From NCBI GenBank assembly GCA_019634795.1, contig JAHCAR010000017.1, forward strand, positions 1 through 64,000: 64,000 nt of DNA, written 5' to 3'. Positions 41,975-52,596 of the stretch are shown in pieces (position 1 is the stretch's first letter; every line of letters starts with the position of its first letter). The translations under genes and the position numbers were made by a program. The stretch is from Dokdonella sp. GTDB lineage: Bacteria > Pseudomonadota > Gammaproteobacteria > Xanthomonadales > Rhodanobacteraceae. The notes under the pieces are model-generated. The model saw only the letters and a program-made list of their open reading frames with translations, was not told where the DNA came from and made no database searches.

Positions 41975-42580
41975 GTGCGGCTGCCTGTCCTCCCCGGAGT
42001 TCTCGCCCTGCTGCTGCTGGCCGGTGCAGCGCGGGGCGATGGCGAAACCGGGCGCATGCTCGCCGCCGCGCATGCGCAGATCGGGGTGACCGTCCGCTAT
42101 GCACCGGCCTATGTCCGGCTCGACTATCCCGGAGGCGACGTCGCGGTCGATCGCGGGGTCTGCTCGGACGTGCTGATCCGGGCCATGCGCGCGGTCGGCG
42201 TCGACCTGCAGGTCGACGTGCATCGCGACATGCGGGCGCATTTTTCCGACTATCCCCGGCACTGGGGCCTGACCCGGCCCGATGCCAACATCGATCACCG
42301 CCGCGTGCCCAACCTCGAACGCTACTTCGAGCGCAGCGGCAAGAGCCTGCCGCTGAGCCGGGATCCGGCCGATTTCGAGCCCGGCGATTTCGTCTCGTGG
42401 CGGCTCGACGGCGGCCAGCCGCACATCGGAATCGTCTCCGACCAGCGCAGCGCGGATGGTCTGCGGCCCCTGATCGTTCACAATATCGGCGCCGGGACTC
42501 AACTCGAGGACGTGCTCTTCGAGTGGAAGATGAGCGGTCATTTCCGGTATTTTGCCGGCCCCTCCGGCGCCACACCCTGA
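41975..42580 (+). CDS. DUF1287 family exported protein
   Basis: 201 residues, starting at a GTG three bases after the apbC stop, which gives a signal peptide ([19 protein letters not shown]). The mature part has the DUF1287 pattern: [19 protein letters not shown] with a conserved Cys, [14 protein letters not shown] and [20 protein letters not shown] with a conserved His. The family resembles NlpC/P60-like or amidase-type Cys-His hydrolases. An envelope hydrolase is plausible but unproven. Confidence 0.85.
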   Translation: MRLPVLPGVLALLLLAGAARGDGETGRMLAAAHAQIGVTVRYAPAYVRLDYPGGDVAVDRGVCSDVLIRAMRAVGVDLQVDVHRDMRAHFSDYPRHWGLTRPDANIDHRRVPNLERYFERSGKSLPLSRDPADFEPGDFVSWRLDGGQPHIGIVSDQRSADGLRPLIVHNIGAGTQLEDVLFEWKMSGHFRYFAGPSGATP

Positions 42581-42653
42581 CCCGGGCCCATCCTTCCCGT
42601 ACCGCGCGTCGCAGGCCGACGCCGGATCCGGGCAATACCAGCGAGAGTCGCCC

Positions 42654-43223
42654 ATGAGCATCAAATCGGACCTGTGGATACGCCGCATGGCCCAGCAGCA
42701 GCGGATGATCGAGCCGTTCGAGCCCGGCCAGGTCAAGCTGAACGCCTCCGGTGGCCGCCTGATTTCCTACGGCACCTCGAGCTACGGCTACGACGTGCGC
42801 TGCGCGTCCGAGTTCAAGATCTTCACCAACATCAATTCGACGATCGTCGATCCCAAGCATTTCGAATCGGGCAACTTCGTCGACTTCAATGGCGATGTCT
42901 GCATCATCCCGCCGAATTCCTTCGCCCTGGCCCGGACCGTCGAGTACTTCCGCATTCCGCGCAAGGTGCTGACGATCTGCCTCGGCAAGTCGACCTATGC
43001 GCGCTGCGGCATCATCGTCAACGTGACCCCGCTCGAGCCCGAATGGGAGGGTCATGTAACGCTGGAGTTCTCCAACACGACGCCGCTGCCGGCACGCATC
43101 TACGCCAATGAGGGCGTCGCCCAGATGCTGTTCCTCGAGTCGGATGAGGAGTGCGAAACCAGCTACAAGGATCGCGGCGGCAAATACATGGGCCAGAAGG
43201 GCGTTACCCTGCCACGCACCTGA
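42654..43223 (+). CDS. dcd: dCTP deaminase
   Basis: Deaminates dCTP to dUTP for dTTP synthesis; homotrimer in the cytoplasm. 189 residues. Family segments [37 protein letters not shown] (active-site Arg and Ser) and the catalytic Glu in [18 protein letters not shown] are present. Start at 42654 gives [10 protein letters not shown]; the upstream extension is not conserved. Confidence 0.96.
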   Translation: MSIKSDLWIRRMAQQQRMIEPFEPGQVKLNASGGRLISYGTSSYGYDVRCASEFKIFTNINSTIVDPKHFESGNFVDFNGDVCIIPPNSFALARTVEYFRIPRKVLTICLGKSTYARCGIIVNVTPLEPEWEGHVTLEFSNTTPLPARIYANEGVAQMLFLESDEECETSYKDRGGKYMGQKGVTLPRT

Positions 43224-43271
43224 GCTTCGGTGGTAGGCTTGGCCTCTTGTCCTGACCCGGAGAGTGAGTCC

Positions 43272-43676
43272 ATGCGGCTGTTCGTGAGGAATCGTGGAAT
43301 GCGTCTGTTGGCCTTGGTCATGCTGGTCCTGGCGCTCGGCGCCTGCGCGAAGGGTACGCGGACCGATGCGGCCAGGGCTCCGGTGAACGTGCCACCCGCA
43401 TTCGATGTGACCTTGATTGCCACCAAGGACGGGCAGTTCGACTACCTCGACGCGCCGCTGACACCACAGGACCTGCGCGCCGCGCTGAACTACCGGAAAG
43501 AGCAGAACCTGCCGATGTCGACGGTTCTGCTCAAGCGCGGCGAAAAGGAGAAGGTCAAGGACGTCCATATCGTGGCACTGGCGCGGATTGCCGTCGCACT
43601 GGGCTTTACCGCCTACGTGATGGAAGACGGCGAAATCAACGAGATTCGCACGACCACCACCACCAAAGAAGAGTAA
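43272..43676 (+). CDS. Hypothetical lipoprotein, 134 residues, ExbD-like C-terminal segment
   Basis: Lipobox LALGACAKG places a lipid anchor at Cys near residue 22. The remaining domain alternates strands and helices (FDYLDAPLTPQDLRAALNYR, MSTVLLKRGEKEKVKDVHIV, ARIAVALGFTAYVMEDGEIN). The order resembles the periplasmic domain of ExbD/TolR, although the N-terminal membrane helix is replaced by the lipoprotein signal. Start ATG 43272. Thirteen bases before the next small exported gene. Confidence 0.75.
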   Translation: MRLFVRNRGMRLLALVMLVLALGACAKGTRTDAARAPVNVPPAFDVTLIATKDGQFDYLDAPLTPQDLRAALNYRKEQNLPMSTVLLKRGEKEKVKDVHIVALARIAVALGFTAYVMEDGEINEIRTTTTTKEE

Positions 43677-43688
43677 GCGGGGATCATC

Positions 43689-44045
43689 ATGAAAAAGTTC
43701 ATGCTCACGGTACGTGCGACGTTCCTCCTGGTCATGCTGGCCATGTTCCTGTCCACGGCCGCCCACGCCGGCGACGTGCGTGACGGCCGCGCGATCGTGA
43801 CTCCGGCCAAGGAGGACCGCTACAAGATCGGCAGCTATACCTTCGGCAAGGCGGAACTTTTCGGCTATATCAGCGAACTGAAGGAAACCAAGAAGATCAC
43901 CGGGATCGTGCTCAAGAATGGTTACAGCGACAGCAACAAGGCCACCGACGAGCAGCGCCATTCGATCGCCAGCATCGGCAAGACCCTGCAGCTCGAGACC
44001 TTCACCCAGGACGGTCGCGAGCTCGAACCGCTGTCCAACGACTAG
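43689..44045 (+). CDS. Hypothetical exported protein, 118 residues
   Basis: Not recognised. Clear Sec signal (MKKFMLTVRATFLLVMLAMF ... AHA-G, about 28 residues). The mature part of about 90 residues is mixed alpha/beta (YTFGKAELFGYISELKETKK, QRHSIASIGKTLQLETFTQD), with no Cys. Lies between two other small exported genes and is likely co-transcribed. Confidence 0.75.
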   Translation: MKKFMLTVRATFLLVMLAMFLSTAAHAGDVRDGRAIVTPAKEDRYKIGSYTFGKAELFGYISELKETKKITGIVLKNGYSDSNKATDEQRHSIASIGKTLQLETFTQDGRELEPLSND

Positions 44046-44133
44046 TCCGGTCCGTGGCGCGGCGCTCCTGCGGGGGCGCCCAGCCAGCCAGCGGCCGTCG
44101 AGGCCCTACGCGGCGATCGCGTTCGGATTCGGC

Positions 44134-44766
44134 TTGGCGCTGTCGCTGTCTGCGCCGACCGCTTCGGCGAGCAATCCGTTCGTGGCCTGGAAGGAGCGCC
44201 TGTTCGGCGCCAGGCCCGTGCATTCGCCGGTGCGCGAGTCGGATGCCGACGGCGTAATCGTCCTCGGCGTCGATCGTCCCGAGCATCTGCGCATCCTCGG
44301 TGATTCGGACCAGCGCGAGTTTCCCGAAGGCAAGAGCCGTTACCGCGAACTCGAACTGCAACGTGAATTCGAGCATGTCGCCTTGCGTGTGCAGGTGATC
44401 GCCCGGTCGAATCCGCACGGCCGCGGCAACGCCGTGTTCAAGCCGGTCATCTACCTGCTCGACGATCGCGGCGAAGTGCGCGAGAGCAAGGCCGTGGAAC
44501 CGCTCTACCTCGACATCCGGCCGTTCCGGCCGACCCGGCTGCTGGCCTGCGTACCGCTCGACAAGGTCCGCCGCTTCGCCGTGGCCACGCCGGCAGCAGC
44601 ACTCGGCACGTCTTACGAATCGAAGGCGCGCGGCAAGGTCAGCGCGACCAGCAAGGGCGGCTTCTATTACGCGACCGATCCGATCAAGGTCAATCTTCCG
44701 TACGTTGAAACCGGCGACCTGATCGTCGAGGTGGTTCGTGCGAAGCGCAAGGGCGAGGGCTGCTGA
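44134..44766 (+). CDS. Hypothetical exported protein, start unresolved
   Basis: A conserved-looking coding frame runs to 44766 (FVAWKERLFGARPVHSPVRE, LLACVPLDKVRRFAVATPAA, GFYYATDPIKVNLPYVETGD). A signal-peptide-like stretch (YAAIAFGFGLALSLSAPTAS) is visible upstream of it. However, no ATG or GTG lies in frame between the previous stop (44045) and that stretch. The nearest ATG (43918) would overlap the previous gene by 128 bases. The TTG at 44134 is given here but would cut the signal in half. A start in another frame (GTG 44054) plus a one-base frameshift, or a non-standard start, is possible. Function unknown. Confidence 0.55.
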   Translation: MALSLSAPTASASNPFVAWKERLFGARPVHSPVRESDADGVIVLGVDRPEHLRILGDSDQREFPEGKSRYRELELQREFEHVALRVQVIARSNPHGRGNAVFKPVIYLLDDRGEVRESKAVEPLYLDIRPFRPTRLLACVPLDKVRRFAVATPAAALGTSYESKARGKVSATSKGGFYYATDPIKVNLPYVETGDLIVEVVRAKRKGEGC

Positions 44767-44816
44767 CGGCCGATCGGCGGCCTGCATGGCTCGAAGCCGA
44801 TGAGCATGCCCGGCTC

Positions 44817-45470
44817 TCAGTGTGTGTTGCCGCCGGCGACCTCGAGATCCCGCGTGGTGGTCAATGCGCAGCCGATCGCGGCGCGAATGCCGCGCAGCAG
44901 GGTCGACAGCGGCAGGCACGGTTCTCCCGGATGCGCGGCGAGTTGCCCGGGTAGCCAGGGTACGTGGATGAAGCCGCCGCGCAGGCCGGTATGTTCGGTC
45001 GCCAGCAGATGGGCCAGCCAGTAGAACACCTGATTGCAGACGAAGCTGCCGGCGCTGAGCGAGAGCGCGGCGGGCACATCCAGTGCGCGCATCGCGGCGC
45101 ACATGGCCTTGACCGGCAGGCTCGTGAAGTAGGCCCCTGGGCCGTCCTCGAGCACGGCCTGGTCGATCGGCTGCAGGCCGGCGTTGTCGGCGATGCGCGC
45201 GTCGATCAGGTTGACCGCGATCCGTTCCAGCGAGACTTCGCTGCGTCCCCCGGCCTGGCCCAGGGCGATCACCAGGGCCGGCCGCCAACGCTCGAGCAGA
45301 TCGGCGAGCGCGATCGGCGCCTCGGCGAAGGACACCGGCAGGACCGCGCCGACCAGCCGGTGTCCGGCGATCGACTCGCCATCGAGGCTGCGCGCGATCT
45401 CGGCCGACGGATTGACCGACTCGCCGGCGAACGGCTCGAATCCGGCAACCAGGACGACCGGCTCGCTCAC
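44817..45470 (-). CDS. pcp: Pyrrolidone-carboxylate peptidase (pyroglutamyl peptidase I)
   Basis: Cysteine peptidase that removes N-terminal 5-oxoproline (pyroglutamate) from peptides; cytoplasmic. The catalytic triad is E82 (SLERIAVNL), C145 (AGSFVCNQVFY) and H169 (GFIHVPWLP), at the usual positions. 217 residues, GTG start that overlaps the DUF979 stop. Last gene of the 5-oxoproline cluster, so its product is passed to PxpABC. Confidence 0.95.
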   Translation of the reverse strand: MSEPVVLVAGFEPFAGESVNPSAEIARSLDGESIAGHRLVGAVLPVSFAEAPIALADLLERWRPALVIALGQAGGRSEVSLERIAVNLIDARIADNAGLQPIDQAVLEDGPGAYFTSLPVKAMCAAMRALDVPAALSLSAGSFVCNQVFYWLAHLLATEHTGLRGGFIHVPWLPGQLAAHPGEPCLPLSTLLRGIRAAIGCALTTTRDLEVAGGNTH

Positions 45471-46438
45471 CGGAACACCAGCAGGGCCATCAGGGCCACG
45501 TTGACGACCATCAGGGCGAGGGCGGTCGGAACCTGCGAGCGGATCACGCCGTACTGGTCGGGCAGTTCGAGCAGCACTGCCGGCACGATGTTGAAGTTGG
45601 CTGCCATCGGCGTCAGCAGGGTGCCGCAGTAGCCGGTCAGCATGCCGATCGCGCCGAGGATGGCCGGGTCGGCGCCGTGCCTGAGGACCAGCAAGGGCAG
45701 GCCGATGCCGGCCATCATGACCGGAAAGGCGGCGAAGGCGTTGCCCATGATCACCGTGAACACGACCATGCCGAGGGCGAAGGCGAGCAGGCAGGCCATG
45801 CGACTGTCGACCGGAATCACGGCACTGGCCAGCGCGGCGATCGTCTCGCCGACCCCGGTCGCGGCAAAGACGCCGCCCAGCGTGGCCAGGATCATCGGCA
45901 GCAGCACCGCCCAGCCCAGCGAATCGAGCAGGCGGCGTCCTTCGACGATTGAATGCAGCGGTCGCGCGCGGGTCACGCGCACGGCGGCGACCAGGGCCAG
46001 CAGGCTGGCCAGCCCCAGCGAGGTCAGGGTCAGGGCCTTCGGATCGAGCAGCGGCGTTCCGTTCACGGACAGGTGGCGACCGGCGAAAAACAGGGCGAGG
46101 GTCAGCAGCGGAATGGCCAGCGCCGGCGCGAACAGGCGGTTGCCGATGCGGGCGGCCGAATGCTCGCGTTGTTCGCGTTCGGCGGGCGTATCGGCCTTCG
46201 AGCGCAGGCCGCCGCGGGCGGCGAGCAGGCCGAGGGCGACGACACCGCCGCCCATCAGCTGGGCCGGCAGCGCTTCGTTGCGCTGGACGGCAGCCAGCAC
46301 GAGGTCGCCGAACACGAACGGGCCGGACAGGATCAGCCAGAATGCCGCCATCGAGTAATGGCGCTCGCGCACATTGAACCAGGCGGCCGCGATCAGGAAT
46401 GCGCCGACCAGCCAGTACAGGTACTCAACGCGAAGCAT
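45467..46438 (-). CDS. DUF979 family membrane protein
   Basis: 323 residues with about eight membrane helices. The conserved region VIMGNAFAAFPVMMAGIGLP and GAIGMLTGYCGTLLTPMAAN is the DUF979 signature. The family is encoded with DUF969 and pcp/pxp genes and is presumed to transport 5-oxoproline; transport is inferred from context. Start at ATG 46438, overlapping the DUF969 gene by 14 bases. Confidence 0.88.
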   Translation of the reverse strand: MLRVEYLYWLVGAFLIAAAWFNVRERHYSMAAFWLILSGPFVFGDLVLAAVQRNEALPAQLMGGGVVALGLLAARGGLRSKADTPAEREQREHSAARIGNRLFAPALAIPLLTLALFFAGRHLSVNGTPLLDPKALTLTSLGLASLLALVAAVRVTRARPLHSIVEGRRLLDSLGWAVLLPMILATLGGVFAATGVGETIAALASAVIPVDSRMACLLAFALGMVVFTVIMGNAFAAFPVMMAGIGLPLLVLRHGADPAILGAIGMLTGYCGTLLTPMAANFNIVPAVLLELPDQYGVIRSQVPTALALMVVNVALMALLVFR

Positions 46439-47144
46439 CGGCGGCTCCGTCCTTGCCGATCGAGCGCATTTCGCGGTCGATGCGACGCTGCAACAGGCGC
46501 ACGCGCACGGAATGGATGAGGAATGCCGCGATCGCGGTCGGCAGCGCCCACAGGGAAATGGCCAGCGGTTCGAGGACGATGCCGTTGCGCGCATAGAATC
46601 CCTGGATCAGCAGGACCGCACCGAAGGCGACGAACACGTCCTCGCCGAAGAAGCGGCCGACATTCTCCACGGCAGCGGCGCTGGCGCGCACGCGGTCGCG
46701 CTGCGAGTCGGTCAGCGTGCCGCGACCGCCCTCGGCCGCGCTTTCGCTCATCGGCGCGATCAGGGGACGAACGGTCTGGGCGTGACCGGCGATATCGATC
46801 AGGCCCGCCATGCTGAGCAGTTGGCGCAAGCCCAGGTAGGTGATCTGGAAGCGCGCCAGGGTCAGGCCGCGAAAACTCGATATCCAGCTGCGGGCGCGTT
46901 CGCGCAAGCCGAAATGCTCGAGCAGTCCGATCACTGGCAGGGTCAGCAGGAACAGCAGCAGGACGCGGTTCTCGACGAAGGTCCGGCCGAGCAGGGCGAG
47001 CAGGTCGGGCAAGGGCATGCCGGCACAGAGGCCGCTGACCAGCCCGGCGGTCACCACGACGAGCACGGGATTGCGGCGCAGGGTGAAGCCGACGACGACG
47101 ACGGCGACGCCGAGCAGCGGCCAGTAGTTGATGGCACCTGGCAT
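46425..47144 (-). CDS. DUF969 family membrane protein
   Basis: 239 residues, six or so helices, with the family segments LLGVAVVVVGFTLRRNPVLV, LLFLLTLPVIGLLEHFGLRE and LGLRQLLSMAGLIDIAGHAQ. Probable partner of DUF979 in a two-component permease. Sits about 90 bases after pxpA on the same strand. Confidence 0.88.
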   Translation of the reverse strand: MPGAINYWPLLGVAVVVVGFTLRRNPVLVVVTAGLVSGLCAGMPLPDLLALLGRTFVENRVLLLFLLTLPVIGLLEHFGLRERARSWISSFRGLTLARFQITYLGLRQLLSMAGLIDIAGHAQTVRPLIAPMSESAAEGGRGTLTDSQRDRVRASAAAVENVGRFFGEDVFVAFGAVLLIQGFYARNGIVLEPLAISLWALPTAIAAFLIHSVRVRLLQRRIDREMRSIGKDGAADASR

Positions 47145-47233
47145 CGGTGGAGCCTCCCGGATTGTCCAGCGGCCATGCTAACCCGATGCCGCGGCAGGGC
47201 CTATTCGGCCGGACCACGAATCGCGCGGGCGCT

Positions 47234-47986
47234 TCAGGCGATGGCGATGCCCTTGGCGACCAGGGCCTTGTGCAGGGCCTCGGCAAATTCGCTCGCATGG
47301 GCGCCGTCGCCGTGCAGGCAGAGCGTGTCGGCCCGCAGCCGCAGCACCGTGCCGTCGAGAGTCGTGACCCTGCCGTGCTGCACGATCGAAACGGCCTGCT
47401 CGACGGCGACATCCAGGTCGGTGATGACTGCGCCTTCGATGCCACGCGCTGCGAGCTGGCCACTGTCCATGTAGCGGCGGTCGGCGAAGGCTTCATGAGC
47501 GACCTGCAGGCCGGCGCGCTCGCCGGCTCGTGGCAGTTCGCTGCCGACCAGGCCGACCAGAATCAGTCGCGCGTCGAAACGGGCAACCGCGTCTGCGATG
47601 GTCTCGGCGAGGCCACGATCGCGAGCCGCCTGGTTGTAGAGCGCGCCGTGCGGCTTGACGTGCGTCAGGTCGACTGCTTCCTCGCGTGCGATCGCCGCCA
47701 GTCGCTGCAACTGCGCGTCGAGCGAGCGCGCAACCTCGGCATGCGGCAGGTCCAGTTCGCGTCGACCGAAGTGCCCAGGGTCGGCATGTCCGGGATGCGC
47801 GCCGGCCTTGACCCCGAATTGCCGGCACAGGCGCAGGGTCGCGCGCATGCTCGCTTCGTCACCGGCGTGGCCGCCGCAGGCGATGTTGGCCGAACTGATC
47901 CACGGCATGATCGCCGCGTCGTTGCCGCAGCCCTCGCCGAGATCGCAATTGAGGTCGATGTGCGCCGGCATGCCGTGCTCCACCAT
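47234..47986 (-). CDS. pxpA: 5-oxoprolinase subunit PxpA (LamB/YcsF family)
   Basis: Subunit of the ATP-dependent PxpABC enzyme that converts 5-oxoproline to L-glutamate. Signature HIDLNCDLGEGCGNDAAIMP at the N-terminus, then SANIACGGHAGDE with metal-binding His and HVKPHGALYNQAARD. 250 residues from 47986; the internal ATG at 47971 (MPAHIDLNCD) is the more usual N-terminus. Its start abuts the DUF885 stop. Confidence 0.94.
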   Translation of the reverse strand: MVEHGMPAHIDLNCDLGEGCGNDAAIMPWISSANIACGGHAGDEASMRATLRLCRQFGVKAGAHPGHADPGHFGRRELDLPHAEVARSLDAQLQRLAAIAREEAVDLTHVKPHGALYNQAARDRGLAETIADAVARFDARLILVGLVGSELPRAGERAGLQVAHEAFADRRYMDSGQLAARGIEGAVITDLDVAVEQAVSIVQHGRVTTLDGTVLRLRADTLCLHGDGAHASEFAEALHKALVAKGIAIA

Positions 47987-49771
<1,785 letters not shown>

Positions 49772-49845
49772 GGCAGGACTCCGGCACGGGCACGGCTTTC
49801 GAGACTAGGCAATTGCCCGGATGTGCGCAATGCAGCGCGGCTCTA

Positions 49846-50817
49846 TCAGCGCAGTTCGCTTCGCGCTGGCACCTGATCGATCGCGATGGCCATTCGGGCG
49901 AGGCGCTGGCGCCGGTCGTCGAGCAGGCGTTGGGCATCGGCCCGCGTGCAGGGCAGCAGGCGCAGGCAGTCGCCAGGGCGCAGCTGGGCCAGGCGGGGCA
50001 GGTCGGCGGCGATCGCGTGTGCAATGCGCGGATAGCCGCCATGGGTTTGCGCATCGGCCAGCAGCAGGATCGGTTGGCCATCGGGCGGCAGCTGCAGCGT
50101 CCCTGGCATCACCGGCTCGGATACGCGTTCGCCCGGATCGGCAAGCGCCAGGCGCGGTCCCTGCAGCCGCAAGCCCTGCCGATTGCTCGCGGCGTCGATC
50201 TGCCATTCGCCAGCGTGGAGCTGCTGCGATTCACGCAGGGCATCGCGGCCGGCCAGCACCCGCACCTCGGTCGGCTGGATGAAATCGAGGTCGGGCGCCG
50301 GATCGATCCAGCGCCGGTCGACTTCGAAGCGGTTCTGCAGGCGGTGGTCGCTGGCCTTGATCGCAAGGACGTCGCCGGCCGCCAGGGCACGGCCGTCTAA
50401 TCCGCCGAAGCCGCCGCGCAGGTCGGTGCTGCGGCTGCCGAGCACCGGCGCGATATCGAAGCCGCCGGCGACGGCCAGGTAGGCGCGTGCGCCGCGTCGA
50501 CAGGCGCCCAGCTTGAGCACGCTTCCTTCGGCCAGATCGACGCGTCGCCAGCCAGGCAGCTCGCGGTCATTCGCGCTTGCCTCGATCTGCGCGCCACAGA
50601 GTGCAATCCGGGCGGCCTCGGTGAATTGCAGGGTCGGTCCACCCAGGCAGATCTCGATGACCGCTGCGCCATCGGCATTGCCGACCAGGCGGTTGGCAAT
50701 GAGCGACGAGAACGGGTCGAGCACGCCTGCGCTGCCGACGCCGAGATGGCGGTAGCCGAAGCGGCCGCGGTCCTGAATCGTCGTCTGCAAGCCGGCGGAG
50801 ATGACGAGCACGCTCAT
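49846..50817 (-). CDS. pxpC: 5-oxoprolinase subunit PxpC (biotin-dependent carboxyltransferase-like, KipA)
   Basis: 323 residues with the PxpC/KipA pattern: TTIQDRGRFGYRHLGVGSAG, LEICLGGPTLQF-type segment near 53-66, the central GARAYLAVAGGFD, LGSRSTDLRGGFGG, and the C-terminal DAQTHGGYPRIAHAI. Forms a complex with PxpB. Start ATG 50817, overlapping the pxpB stop by four bases. A longer upstream reading is an artefact. Confidence 0.94.
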   Translation of the reverse strand: MSVLVISAGLQTTIQDRGRFGYRHLGVGSAGVLDPFSSLIANRLVGNADGAAVIEICLGGPTLQFTEAARIALCGAQIEASANDRELPGWRRVDLAEGSVLKLGACRRGARAYLAVAGGFDIAPVLGSRSTDLRGGFGGLDGRALAAGDVLAIKASDHRLQNRFEVDRRWIDPAPDLDFIQPTEVRVLAGRDALRESQQLHAGEWQIDAASNRQGLRLQGPRLALADPGERVSEPVMPGTLQLPPDGQPILLLADAQTHGGYPRIAHAIAADLPRLAQLRPGDCLRLLPCTRADAQRLLDDRRQRLARMAIAIDQVPARSELR

Positions 50818-51509
50818 CGCTGCGGCCCTGTCGGGCCTGTTTCCGGAACGAAGCGCACGCTGTCGCCGGGTTCGAGCAATGCCGGTGGATCGCGCATCGC
50901 ATCGAAGAGTTCGACCCCGGTACGACCGATGATTTGCCAACCGCCCGGTCCGCGCCGCGGATAGATGCCGGTCTGCGCACCGCCGATGCCGACGCTGCCG
51001 GCGGCGACGTCGGTTCGCGGTGTATCGCGGCGTGGCATGGCCAGCTGCGGGTCCATGCCGATCAGGTACGGGAAGCCGGCGGCGAAGCCGAGCATGGCGA
51101 CCCGGTAGGTCGCATGGGTGTGGCGCCGGATCAGTTCTCCGGGATCGATCCCGGCGTGCCGGGCCACCGCCTCCAGATCGGGTCCTTCGCTGCCGCCGTA
51201 GCGAACCGGGATGAGGTGATGGCGGCCTGGGGCGTCTTGCGGCTTGCCGATATCGCCGGCAGCGCGAGCGGCAAGCCAGCGACGCACGGCCGCGAGCGGT
51301 TCGCTCGCGCCGGCCAATGCCTCGAGGTCGACGCACAGGGCCAGGGTTGCGAAAGCCGGCACGATGTCGAGCAGCCAGTCGGGACGATCGCGGGCCAGAT
51401 CGGCAGCCAGGGCGTGGACGCGGGCGTTGGTCGCGGCATCGAGGCTGTCGCCGAAGCGCAGCAGCAGCGCATTCTCGCCGAGCTCCTCGATGGCGAAACC
51501 CGTGCTCAC
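50814..51509 (-). CDS. pxpB: 5-oxoprolinase subunit PxpB (KipI family)
   Basis: 231 residues with the cyclophilin-like KipI fold. Conserved segments are LLLRFGDSLDAATNARVHAL, IPVRYGGSEGPDLEAVARHA, GFAAGFPYLIGMDPQLAMPR and GSVGIGGAQTGIYPRRGPGG. Its ATG overlaps the HIT gene stop, and its stop overlaps pxpC. Confidence 0.94.
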   Translation of the reverse strand: MSTGFAIEELGENALLLRFGDSLDAATNARVHALAADLARDRPDWLLDIVPAFATLALCVDLEALAGASEPLAAVRRWLAARAAGDIGKPQDAPGRHHLIPVRYGGSEGPDLEAVARHAGIDPGELIRRHTHATYRVAMLGFAAGFPYLIGMDPQLAMPRRDTPRTDVAAGSVGIGGAQTGIYPRRGPGGWQIIGRTGVELFDAMRDPPALLEPGDSVRFVPETGPTGPQR

Positions 51510-51931
51510 CCGCGCAGGTGCTTTTCCAGCAGGCTGATTCGCTCGACCAGTTCTTCGGGTGGGTAGGGTCGCGATTCGACCTTGCCCCAGACCGGCGCGG
51601 GCCAGGCCGGGTCGTCCTCGAATCGGGCGATCACGTGCACGTGCAGCTGGGCCACGACATTGCCGAGCGCGGCCACGTTGAGCTTGTGCGGCCGGAACGC
51701 ATCGCGCAACAGCTGCGATGCGCGGTCGATTTCATCGCACAGCAGGTGTCGTTGCGCGGCATCGAGGTCGATCAGGTCGCGCGCGGCGGCGACGTGCGGA
51801 ACCAGCACCAGCCAGGGATAGTGGCTGTCGTCCATCAGGCGCAGTTCGCAGAGGGCGAATCGCGCGAGGGGGTGGGAGTCCGCGGCGAGCCGCGGATCGA
51901 GGGCGAATGGGGCAGGGCCGGCCGGCTTCAT
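51506..51931 (-). CDS. HIT family protein (histidine triad, two His of three visible)
   Basis: 141 residues, HIT-domain nucleotide-binding/hydrolase family. The core is VVAQLHVHVIAR; the usual HxHxH motif keeps only two His here (H-V-H-V-I). This variant is frequent in Xanthomonadales HIT proteins by my recollection. Catalytic competence is therefore unclear. Start ATG 51931; overlaps the pxpB start and follows the hydrolase gene. Confidence 0.85.
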   Translation of the reverse strand: MKPAGPAPFALDPRLAADSHPLARFALCELRLMDDSHYPWLVLVPHVAAARDLIDLDAAQRHLLCDEIDRASQLLRDAFRPHKLNVAALGNVVAQLHVHVIARFEDDPAWPAPVWGKVESRPYPPEELVERISLLEKHLRG

Positions 51932-52596
51932 GGCGATACCAGGGTGCGCTCGAAGAAATCCAGGGTGCGTTCGAAGGCGAGCTGCGCGCTCGCTGCATGG
52001 TAGTCCTTGCGGCGATCGCAGTTGAAGCCGTGCCCGGCCGGATAGACATGGATCTCGGCGCCGGGCAGCGCGTCGCGGTGCCGTTGCACGGCCGCAGCGG
52101 GAATGGAACTGTCGAATTCGCCGAAATGGAACTGCACTGGCGCCGCGAGTGGTTCGTGCAGGTATTGCACGTTCCTCGCACCGTAGTAGCTGACTGCCGG
52201 AAGTCCGAATCGCATCGCTGCGAGCAGGGCGATGCTGCCGCCCCAGCAATAGCCGACCACGCCGATGCGCCCGGCCGAACGGATCGCATCGGCGGCGCTG
52301 CCGACATCGGCCAGGGCGCGCTCGACGCCGAGCTCATCGACCAGGGCCCGTCCGCGGGCGATGCCCTGCGCGTCGTAGTCGAGTTCGACTCCGCTTTCGA
52401 GGTGATCGAAGAATGCCGGTGCGATGGCCATGTAGCCGTGTTCGGCGAAGCGTTCGACCAGGCTGCGGATATGTGCGTTGACGCCGAAGATTTCCTGGAC
52501 GACGACGATGCCGCCCTTGGGCGTTGCGGACGGCGCCGCACGATAGGCACCGATGCATTGCATGCCGCTGCTATTGAGGTGAAGGGTCTCGCCCAC
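51928..52596 (-). CDS. Dienelactone hydrolase family protein
   Basis: 222-residue alpha/beta hydrolase. The nucleophile elbow is GYCWGGSIAL (Cys), the acid is in GEFDSSIP, and the catalytic His in PAGHGFNC. VVVQEIFGVNAHIRSLVERF is the family N-terminal loop. The natural substrate in such orphan members is unknown. It is the first gene of the minus-strand cluster with HIT-pxpB-pxpC. Confidence 0.9.
   Translation of the reverse strand: MGETLHLNSSGMQCIGAYRAAPSATPKGGIVVVQEIFGVNAHIRSLVERFAEHGYMAIAPAFFDHLESGVELDYDAQGIARGRALVDELGVERALADVGSAADAIRSAGRIGVVGYCWGGSIALLAAMRFGLPAVSYYGARNVQYLHEPLAAPVQFHFGEFDSSIPAAAVQRHRDALPGAEIHVYPAGHGFNCDRRKDYHAASAQLAFERTLDFFERTLVSP

Noticed and set aside
40851-43961. Open frame of 1036 residues antisense to apbC, DUF1287 and dcd
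   Set aside because: Shadow of three recognised genes on the plus strand; composition is biased to R, D, H and A as expected for antisense of high-GC genes.
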